Of a stretch of DNA of 64,000 nucleotides, positions 57,922 through 64,000 are shown one piece after another. Source of the DNA: CAYRTV01 sp964505785 (GTDB taxonomy: Bacteria; Acidobacteriota; Aminicenantia; Aminicenantales; Aminicenantaceae); NCBI GenBank assembly GCA_964505785.1, contig CAZDJZ010000014.1, positions 1-64,000 on the forward strand, written 5' to 3'. The stretch's first letter is position 1. The number at the start of each line of letters is the position of its first letter. The notes beneath the pieces are model-generated. The model saw only the letters and a list, made by a program, of their open reading frames with translations. It did no database searches and was not told where the DNA came from. The position numbers and the translations under genes are program-made.

Positions 57922-59367
57922 ATGATGGAATCAAATAAAATCAATTTTCCGCATCGAAAGCTGTTCGTTGATTTATTCCAGGATCATGTTTATGCTGTCG
58001 GCGGCTTTGTGCGGGACAGCCTTTTAGGCCGGAACGGTAAAGCTGAAGTGGATCTTGTAGTTACCCGGCATTCCGTAGAAGAGATTTCCGAAGCTTTAAA
58101 GCCGTATGGCAAGGCCAATTTAGTCGGTAAAAGTTTCGGTGTCATTAAATTCACCATTAACAGCATCACATATGATATTGCGTTGCCGCGTAAAGAATCC
58201 CCCCGGGCTGCATTGAAACGGGGTCATAAGGACTTCGATATCACTTCCGATCCCGAATTGCCCCTTAAGCATGACCTTTACAGAAGAGATTTCCGGTGCA
58301 ACAGCATGGCCGTCCGTCTGAGCGACGGAGAATTAATTGATCCTTTTTCAGGTAAAACGGATATCAAACAGAGAATTCTCCGGCTGACAAATCCTGAAAC
58401 GTTTGCTGAAGACCCATTGCGCGTTTTGCGCGCCGCTCGATTTGCCTCCGTTTTAAACTTTTCTGTGGACCCTGAAATTTATATGATTTCTAAATCAATT
58501 GATTTATCCGGACTGAGTGCAGAAAGAATCAATGAAGAATTATTCCGTATTCTGCTGGAATCAGACCGCCCTTCCAGAGGGCTGGAAGAACTATTCAAAT
58601 TAAGCGCACTGAAACAATTATTCCCGGAACTCTACCATTTGACCTTGACTATTCAGGATTCATATTTTCACCCCGAAAAAGACCGCTTCGGTCATCATAC
58701 AGTATGGGTGCATACGAAAATTACGGTTGATCAAGCAAAGCGCCTGGCCGAAAAATTCATCGAGCCTCTGCCGAAAAAGCTTGCCTTTTTATTAGCTGCC
58801 TTATTTCACGATGCCGGCAAATCCGTGACTGCGGAATGGAGCTTTAAAAAAGGGCGAATGGTCATCACGAACAACCGTCACGACATTCTCAGTGAACAAA
58901 TCACCCGTGCTGCCTTTATTAGAATGAAGATTTTTTCCTGGAAGGGCCTGGATCTTAGAAAAATTGTATTTCCTCTCATCCGCTGCCATCACCGTTCCTC
59001 CGAACTTTGGCAAAGACGGAATGAAACCACAAAAAAAGCATTCAACCGGCTGGCGGCAGATGTTCATGGTGAAATTGAATTGTTGGTTTTCTTGGATATC
59101 GCTGACCGGGCCGGAAGAAATGAAACTCCTGTCAAAGGCTTAGACGAAGAAGCCAGGTGGCTCCTAAATAAATTTGATGAGCTTAATGTCAACCGCGAAA
59201 CTATTTCGCCTCTTGTTATGGGTCGAGATTTGATCAAACTCGGAGTAAAGCCAGGTCCGGAAATGGGACGCCTTCTCAAACACTTATATCAGCTGCAACT
59301 CGATAATGAGTTTGAAACCAGGGAAAAAGGACTCAAAACAGCCAAAGCTTTAATCAACCGGAATTAG
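57922..59367 (+). CDS. CCA-adding enzyme / polyA polymerase family protein with HD domain
   Basis: A 481-residue class II nucleotidyltransferase from ATG 57922 (AGGA lies a few bases upstream; a longer frame from 57859 is poorly supported). VYAVGGFVRDSLLG gives the GG motif at 27-28; the catalytic acid pair reads E42-V-D44 (KAEVDLVV), where D-x-D is usual. FRCNSMAVRLSDGELIDPFS and EDPLRVLRAARFAS are RNA/nucleotide-binding blocks. An HD phosphohydrolase domain (LLAALFHDAGKSVT) follows from about residue 260, as in E. coli Cca. It may repair tRNA CCA ends; the tRNA-Arg in this window encodes its CCA. Confidence 0.9.
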   Translation: MMESNKINFPHRKLFVDLFQDHVYAVGGFVRDSLLGRNGKAEVDLVVTRHSVEEISEALKPYGKANLVGKSFGVIKFTINSITYDIALPRKESPRAALKRGHKDFDITSDPELPLKHDLYRRDFRCNSMAVRLSDGELIDPFSGKTDIKQRILRLTNPETFAEDPLRVLRAARFASVLNFSVDPEIYMISKSIDLSGLSAERINEELFRILLESDRPSRGLEELFKLSALKQLFPELYHLTLTIQDSYFHPEKDRFGHHTVWVHTKITVDQAKRLAEKFIEPLPKKLAFLLAALFHDAGKSVTAEWSFKKGRMVITNNRHDILSEQITRAAFIRMKIFSWKGLDLRKIVFPLIRCHHRSSELWQRRNETTKKAFNRLAADVHGEIELLVFLDIADRAGRNETPVKGLDEEARWLLNKFDELNVNRETISPLVMGRDLIKLGVKPGPEMGRLLKHLYQLQLDNEFETREKGLKTAKALINRN

Positions 59368-59444
59368 ATCTGAATTCATCATGTGCATAATGTTCGATGA
59401 AACTTTAATTTCAGACTTTTGCAATGGATAAGGAGAATCAAGAC

Positions 59445-60428
59445 ATGAATATTTTAGTTACAGGAGGCGCCGGCTACATCGGATCGCATACGTGCAAGGC
59501 TTTGTTAAACGAAGGTTTTAATCTTATAATACTGGATAATTTTTCCACCGGCCGTGAGGAACTGATAACCGGTGGAAAAGTTATTCGCGCAGACTTGCAA
59601 AATTTGGATGCCGTCCGTAAAGTTTTTTTTGACCATGACATTTCTGCCGTATTCCATTTCGCCTCACTCATTCAAGTGGGCGAATCCTACAGGGATCCCC
59701 ATAAATATTATTCGGCTAACCTGCTGAATTTCCTCAATCTTCTCGATCCAATGCTGTCCTGCGGCATAGATAAATTTATATTTTCCTCAAGCGCCGCTTG
59801 TTATGGAATTCCAAATAAAATCCCCATCGATGAACAGCATTCATGTCAACCCATCAACCCTTACGGCCAAACCAAACTTTTTATAGAAAAAATACTTCAG
59901 GATTACACAAGGGCATATGGAATAAACTATGTATCTCTTCGATACTTCAATGCCGCCGGCGCAGATCCTCAAGGGAATTTAGGTGAAATGCATGACCCGG
60001 AAACTCACCTTATTCCCAATATTCTTCTTTCATTATTAAAGGGAAACAGCGAGCTCGAAGTGTTTGGAATGGATTTCCCCACTGAAGACGGAACAGCAAT
60101 CCGTGATTATATCCATGTTTCCGACCTGGCTGAAGCCCATGTCCTGGCCTTGAGATATCTTTTAGAGCACGGCCAAAACCAAGTTTTTAATCTAGGGTCC
60201 AATCATGGCTTTTCTGTTCTGGATATCATCCGGACCGCAGAAAGTGTGACCGGCCGAAACATAAAATATGAAATAAAGCCGAAGCGTCAAGGAGACGTCC
60301 CGGTTCTTCTGGCATCAAATACAAAAGCCAAAAATATTCTGAATTGGAATCCTCAATTTTCTGATATTGAAACCATCATAAAAACCGCCTGGCAGTGGCA
60401 CAGACGGTCTTTGCGTTTTGCGGGCTAA
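59445..60428 (+). CDS. galE: UDP-glucose 4-epimerase
   Basis: A 327-residue short-chain dehydrogenase-type epimerase from ATG 59445, chosen for AAGGAG nine bases upstream. NAD-binding GGAGYIGSHT, DNFSTGR, catalytic Ser in FSSSAACYG and Y-x3-K in NPYGQTK, then LRYFNAAGADPQG and TEDGTAIRDYIHVSDLAEAH. It interconverts UDP-glucose and UDP-galactose for envelope sugars. Ends 50 bases before the transglycosylase start. Confidence 0.95.
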   Translation: MNILVTGGAGYIGSHTCKALLNEGFNLIILDNFSTGREELITGGKVIRADLQNLDAVRKVFFDHDISAVFHFASLIQVGESYRDPHKYYSANLLNFLNLLDPMLSCGIDKFIFSSSAACYGIPNKIPIDEQHSCQPINPYGQTKLFIEKILQDYTRAYGINYVSLRYFNAAGADPQGNLGEMHDPETHLIPNILLSLLKGNSELEVFGMDFPTEDGTAIRDYIHVSDLAEAHVLALRYLLEHGQNQVFNLGSNHGFSVLDIIRTAESVTGRNIKYEIKPKRQGDVPVLLASNTKAKNILNWNPQFSDIETIIKTAWQWHRRSLRFAG

Positions 60429-60439
60429 CATGTTATATT
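60411..60439 (+). promoter_or_regulatory. Possible promoter of the transglycosylase gene
   Basis: TTGCGT (60411-60416) and TATATT (60434-60439) with 17 bases between, 40 bases before the ATG at 60479, overlapping the end of galE. Confidence 0.45.
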
Positions 60440-60478
60440 TTTTTATTATGCTCTTATTCCGCCGTAAAGGAAATTCAT

Positions 60479-62290
60479 ATGCAGAAGGTAAAATCGAAAA
60501 TCGTATTTATATTGTTACTTGGCATAAGCTTCTGGGGAACAGCTTGCGTAAAGCAGACACCTCCACCTCAAACTGAGCCATCCGTTTCTGAGGATAGAAT
60601 GGAATCAACAAAAACGGAATCCGAGAGTGATTTAGATATCGAAGAAATTCAAACGGATCCGGAAATTCTTCAAGCGGATTGGATTGAATCCGGTCCGGAA
60701 CAAGAAGAACCAGAAGATAAATCTCTGACTCCTCCCGAAATCCTGGAAGAAGCCATGCGCGCCTATCGCGAATCTATACAGGCATGGGACTGCGGAGATT
60801 TAGATGATGCGCTTGTATTCCTGGACGAGGCCTACAGCTTAATCCTTCGCATGGAAGTTTCCTCTGATTCGCGTTTTATTCAGGGCAAAAATGATCTGCG
60901 TTTGCTTATCGCTCAACGAATCCAGCAGATTTATACTTCACGGGCCGGCGCTATAGGGGGAAACAATGGATCAATTCCTTTTATTGAAAATGAACACGTA
61001 CAAAAAGAAATTAAAAGTTTTCAGACTAAAGAGAAGAAATCATTTTTGGCGGGATATAAACGCTCAGGCCTTTATAAAAATATGATATTAAAAGAATTAA
61101 GCGAAGAAGGTTTACCTGAAGAATTGGTCTGGATGCCTATGATAGAAAGTTGGTTCAAAGTCCGCGCATACTCCAGGGCAAGGGCTTTGGGGTTATGGCA
61201 GTTTATATCTTCCACCGGGTATAGATTCGGATTAAAAAGAGACCGCTGGATTGACGAACGAATGGACCCTGAAAAATCAACCATTGCTGCAGTAAAATAT
61301 TTAAAAGAACTGCATTCTTTCTTCGGAGACTGGACGACGGCCATCGCCGCCTACAATTGCGGTGAATTTCGTGTTCAGCGAGTCATAAAAAATCAAAGGA
61401 TCAACTATCTGGATAATTTTTGGGATCTTTATCCAATGCTTCCCCGAGAAACAGCCCGGTTTGTTCCCCGTTTTATTGCCGTAAACTTGATTATAAACGA
61501 CCCGGAAAAATATGGGATGGACCTTCCGGAGCCGGACCCGCCTATATCATACAGTAACATCCCGGTGAATCAGCCTGTTAAACTGGCTTCCTTATCGCAA
61601 AAACTCGGACTTTCTGAAAAAACTCTGGCGGAAATGAATCCTGAATTAAGACATTATTCCACCCCTGATCACGAGTATATGCTTAAAGTCCCGGTTTCTC
61701 TGGCGGATAATGCCATTTCTGCCGTCAAAGAACTTCCCCGCTGGATTCCCCCGGAAGCCACCTATGTCATTCATTATGTCCGCAGGGGTGAGACTGTATC
61801 TCAAATCGCATCCCGTTACAGCACTTCTATTTCAGCCATCGGAAGATTGAATAATTTAGGAAGCCGTTATTTGATACGACCCGGCCAGCGCTTGAAAGTC
61901 CCCAGCCGCAGCGGCAGCACCCAATCCGCATCCGTACGCTCACGTCCGCTCAGTAAGGATGGGGATAGATTGATCTACGAGGTCCGCCGCGGGGATTCGC
62001 TCTACGTTATCGCAAACGCCTTCAATACCTCTGTCAACACATTGAAGAATCTCAATAATCTTAACGGCGATCTGCTTAAAGTTGGACAAAAACTGGTTAT
62101 CAGGAAGGGTGCCCCGGAAGGATCTGCGTTTTATGTCGTCAAGACTGGTGATACTCCGTACGAAATTGCCCATAAGTATGGGATGAGTCTACAGGAATTT
62201 TTGACTCTTAACGGATTAACTGTGCGATCAAAGATCTATCCCGGTCAAAAAGTCTGGGTTAACCCTATCGGTAATAATTCTTCTGAATAA
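60479..62290 (+). CDS. MltD-like lytic transglycosylase with three LysM domains
   Basis: A 603-residue outer-membrane lipoprotein that should cleave peptidoglycan. Start ATG 60479, preceded by AAAGGA; the signal sequence ends in a lipobox GTAC (about residues 19-22). An acidic linker (residues 25-100) leads to an SLT domain with the catalytic Glu in MPMIESWFKVRAYS, then GLWQFISSTG and TTAIAAYNCGE. Three LysM domains (about residues 455-500, 525-570 and 575-600; YVRRGETVSQIA, EVRRGDSLYVIA, VVKTGDTPYEIA) bind glycan. Longer than E. coli MltD (452) because of the linker and extra LysM. Confidence 0.93.
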   Translation: MQKVKSKIVFILLLGISFWGTACVKQTPPPQTEPSVSEDRMESTKTESESDLDIEEIQTDPEILQADWIESGPEQEEPEDKSLTPPEILEEAMRAYRESIQAWDCGDLDDALVFLDEAYSLILRMEVSSDSRFIQGKNDLRLLIAQRIQQIYTSRAGAIGGNNGSIPFIENEHVQKEIKSFQTKEKKSFLAGYKRSGLYKNMILKELSEEGLPEELVWMPMIESWFKVRAYSRARALGLWQFISSTGYRFGLKRDRWIDERMDPEKSTIAAVKYLKELHSFFGDWTTAIAAYNCGEFRVQRVIKNQRINYLDNFWDLYPMLPRETARFVPRFIAVNLIINDPEKYGMDLPEPDPPISYSNIPVNQPVKLASLSQKLGLSEKTLAEMNPELRHYSTPDHEYMLKVPVSLADNAISAVKELPRWIPPEATYVIHYVRRGETVSQIASRYSTSISAIGRLNNLGSRYLIRPGQRLKVPSRSGSTQSASVRSRPLSKDGDRLIYEVRRGDSLYVIANAFNTSVNTLKNLNNLNGDLLKVGQKLVIRKGAPEGSAFYVVKTGDTPYEIAHKYGMSLQEFLTLNGLTVRSKIYPGQKVWVNPIGNNSSE

Positions 62291-62293
62291 TTT

Positions 62294-62352
62294 TTTACCT
62301 GATCTTTTTTTCATCCCTGAATTGCCTCAGATATAGATTAAGATCAGGTTAA
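62294..62352. terminator. Family A-like inverted repeat between convergent genes
   Basis: TTTACCTGATC (62294-62304) and GATCAGGTTAA (62342-62352) pair over 10 of 11 positions around a 37-base loop that contains a partial family A core (CCTGAATTGCCTCAGATA). It occupies exactly the gap between the transglycosylase and rplQ stops and could terminate both transcripts. U-rich flanks TTTTTT are present on the plus-strand side. Confidence 0.45.
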
Positions 62353-62775
62353 TCAACGCCGTTTCGCAGCCGCCTTGGCTTTTTCAGCTGTGCTTTCTTT
62401 TTTCTTGGATTTTTTTTCAAATTCTTTTCCGACCATCTCTAATACCGCCATGTCTGCTCCGTCGCCGACTCTTTGTGCAAGCTTAACAATCCGTGTATAT
62501 CCGCCTGGACGTTCTACAAACCTGGGACCGATATCCTCAAATAATTTCTTCACTACATCTTTTTTATAAATATATCGTAATGCACGGCGTCGATGATGCA
62601 GGTTGTCTTCTTTTCCTAATGTAATTATTTTTTCCGCAACCGGTCGTGTCGCTTTTGCTTTAGCCAGTGTTGTCGTGATCCTTTCCTTTTCTAAGAAGGA
62701 TGTCACTAAATTCCGCAGTAAGGCTTTCCTCTGTGAACTGGGCCGGCCCAGTTTATGTCTTTTCTGATGCCTCAT
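62353..62775 (-). CDS. rplQ: 50S ribosomal protein L17
   Basis: A 140-residue ribosomal protein. MRHQKRHKLGRPSSQRKALL is diagnostic, followed by TTTLAKAKATRPVAEKIITL and GPRFVERPGGYTRIVKL. The tail after about residue 118 is a Lys/Ala-rich extension. Overlaps rpoA by four bases. Confidence 0.98.
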   Translation of the reverse strand: MRHQKRHKLGRPSSQRKALLRNLVTSFLEKERITTTLAKAKATRPVAEKIITLGKEDNLHHRRRALRYIYKKDVVKKLFEDIGPRFVERPGGYTRIVKLAQRVGDGADMAVLEMVGKEFEKKSKKKESTAEKAKAAAKRR

Positions 62776-63800
62776 TCTTCTTCTCCTTCCTCTTCACTTT
62801 CTTTCTGGAGTTCTTCAATTCTTTCCAGTAAATTGGGTTGCAATTCCATATTCAGGTCCAATCCAAGATCAGTCAACGTTTCTTTGATCTCCGTCAAAGA
62901 CTTCCTGCCGAAATTTTTTGTTTTAAGAAGTTCTTCCTCGTTCTTTTGGACTAATTCATATATATATTCAATTCCGGCTGACCGGAGACAGTTGTTCGAT
63001 CGAACAGAGAGTTCCAGATGATCAATTGACCTGGAAAGGATATCAATCCTTTCGTAATGAGGAATTTCGGTTTTTTCTTTCTTATCTTCGCTTTCTGAAG
63101 GCTCATCCACAACATCAAGAAAAATGATTAAATGGTCACGAAGAAGCTTGGCTGCTTTGGAGACAGCATCTTTAGGGCGAATCGCTCCAGTTGTCCATAC
63201 TTCCAGATCCAGCCTTTCATAATCAATTCTTTTCCCCACACGTGCAGGTTCGACCTTATAATTCACACGGCTGACCGGAGAATGCGAAGAATCAATAGGA
63301 ATAAAATCCACACCTAAATCTTCTTTGAAATTTTGATCAGCCGGAACATATCCCCGGCTTTTTTCTACAATCATCTCAATATCCAAAGAGCCATCTTTAT
63401 CCAAAGAAGCAACATGGACATCAGGGTTCAATATTTCTATATCCGCATGATGCGAAATATCGCTGGCCTTGACATCGTTTGGCCCATCTATTTTGAGAGT
63501 CATTGTATTTGTTCCGCTTCCCTTCATTTTCAGCCGTAAATTTTTCAAATTCAGAATAATATCAGTGACATCCTCAACAACTCCGGGAATGGTAGAGAAT
63601 TCATGCAGCACGCCTTGAATACGAACATTGGTAATAGCGGCTCCTTCTATAGAGGCCAGAAGAATACGTCTCATTGCATTGCCTATTGTGATTCCATATC
63701 CGCGCTCAAATGGCTGTGCATAAAACTTTCCATACACCTCCGATAATGTATCTTGATCGCATTCCAAGTATCTCGGTCTCTGAAATCCTGTTTCTGTCAT
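62772..63800 (-). CDS. rpoA: DNA-directed RNA polymerase subunit alpha
   Basis: A 342-residue subunit that assembles RNA polymerase and contacts promoter UP elements. N-terminal domain with AQPFERGYGITIGNAMRRIL and SIEGAAITNVRIQGVLHEFS; C-terminal domain with IDHLELSVRSNNCLRSAGIE and KNFGRKSLTEIKETLTDLGL. The C-terminal tail is rich in Glu. Part of the rpsD-rpoA-rplQ cluster. Confidence 0.98.
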   Translation of the reverse strand: MTETGFQRPRYLECDQDTLSEVYGKFYAQPFERGYGITIGNAMRRILLASIEGAAITNVRIQGVLHEFSTIPGVVEDVTDIILNLKNLRLKMKGSGTNTMTLKIDGPNDVKASDISHHADIEILNPDVHVASLDKDGSLDIEMIVEKSRGYVPADQNFKEDLGVDFIPIDSSHSPVSRVNYKVEPARVGKRIDYERLDLEVWTTGAIRPKDAVSKAAKLLRDHLIIFLDVVDEPSESEDKKEKTEIPHYERIDILSRSIDHLELSVRSNNCLRSAGIEYIYELVQKNEEELLKTKNFGRKSLTEIKETLTDLGLDLNMELQPNLLERIEELQKESEEEGEEE

Positions 63801-63882
63801 GATGCCTCCTGTTTCCGTGCCTCAGTTTAATATAATCCGGAATGCCAAAAAACCGGATCAAACTTGCTTATCTATTTTTTCC

Positions 63883-64000
63883 TTATTTCGAGTATAACTC
63901 GACTATGAGCCGTTCTTCAATCGGAATGGTTACATCTTCCCTGGAGGGATATGAAACCACACGAATCTTCATGTTTTCCCGATCAATATCCAGCCAGGCT
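63883..64000 (-). CDS. rpsD: 30S ribosomal protein S4, C-terminal fragment
   Basis: The last 39 codons of rpsD, cut by the window edge. AWLDIDRENMKIRVVSYPSR and the closing IEERLIVELYSK match the end of S4. It is followed by rpoA after 82 bases, the standard bacterial order. Confidence 0.95.
   Translation of the reverse strand, partial: AWLDIDRENMKIRVVSYPSREDVTIPIEERLIVELYSK

Overview
The window is a 64 kb chromosomal segment of a Gram-negative bacterium of moderate GC. Outer-membrane barrels, a lipoprotein murein transglycosylase and many Sec signal peptides show the envelope type. The gene set points to an anaerobic peptide and amino-acid degrader: secreted DPP-IV-type peptidase, a large BNR/sortilin-type secreted protein, tryptophanase, indolepyruvate oxidoreductase and an ADP-forming acyl-CoA synthetase. 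Together with an ECF sigma/HEAT-repeat operon this resembles the Acidobacteriota/Aminicenantes group. That placement is inference from gene content only; no rRNA is present.

Layout. 1-3.3 kb: two tandem, paralogous ABC ATPase/permease pairs, the first ATPase broken at its 5' end by a dispersed repeat, then a decayed small gene. 3.5 kb: tRNA-Arg(ACG). 3.6-9.7 kb: alcohol dehydrogenase, RNase H-like exonuclease, YjbQ protein and a seven-bladed-propeller sensor/GGDEF protein. 9.8-13.5 kb: ECF sigma factor, anti-sigma factor and two secreted HEAT-repeat proteins in one operon. 13.9-17.2 kb: a two-component system and a divergent B12-binding radical SAM enzyme. 17.2-18.0 kb: a gene-free repeat region with a 141/148 bp direct repeat. 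18.0-20.4 kb: yggS, an unusual 3HCDH-C-like gene and dgt. 20.6-26.0 kb: iorA-iorB-ADP-forming acyl-CoA synthetase-secreted HExxH protein, a likely energy-conserving 2-keto-acid operon. 26.5-32.2 kb: Rrf2 regulator, DPP-IV peptidase, BNR protein. 32.4-37.8 kb: PhoH/PIN, thiamine-binding protein, and the DUF2892-copA-mnmA cluster. 38.3-42.8 kb: yebC-ruvC-ruvA-ruvB-queA. 42.9-46.1 kb: mtnP-like, pfkB-type kinase and tryptophanase in one operon. 46.6-53 kb: MDR dehydrogenase, sirtuin, larC, folE, metG, tsaC-type gene. 53-55 kb: two tandem beta-barrel proteins, each behind a sigma-54-type promoter. 55-62.3 kb: nitroreductase, glycosyltransferase, LEA-like protein, CCA/polyA polymerase, galE, LysM transglycosylase. 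62.3-64 kb: rplQ, rpoA and the 3' end of rpsD.

How the genes fit together: extracellular peptidases would supply peptides; tryptophanase and IorAB would open the carbon skeletons of aromatic amino acids; the ADP-forming synthetase would turn the resulting aryl/acyl-CoA into ATP. IorA lacks the usual C-terminal ferredoxin domain, so its electron exit needs a partner.

The most unusual material is between the genes. At least four families of short dispersed repeats recur: (A) elements ending in TTAACCTGAA with imperfect inverted ends and internal hairpins, (C) AT-rich low-complexity modules, (D) a 9-12 nt periodic 'GAAAAGACC/TAGATGGACCT' array found three times, and (E) 'CTAAGAT..CC..GGATGACAT' elements. 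No transposase, prophage, CRISPR array or rRNA was seen. All calls are from reading the sequence; no database search was possible.
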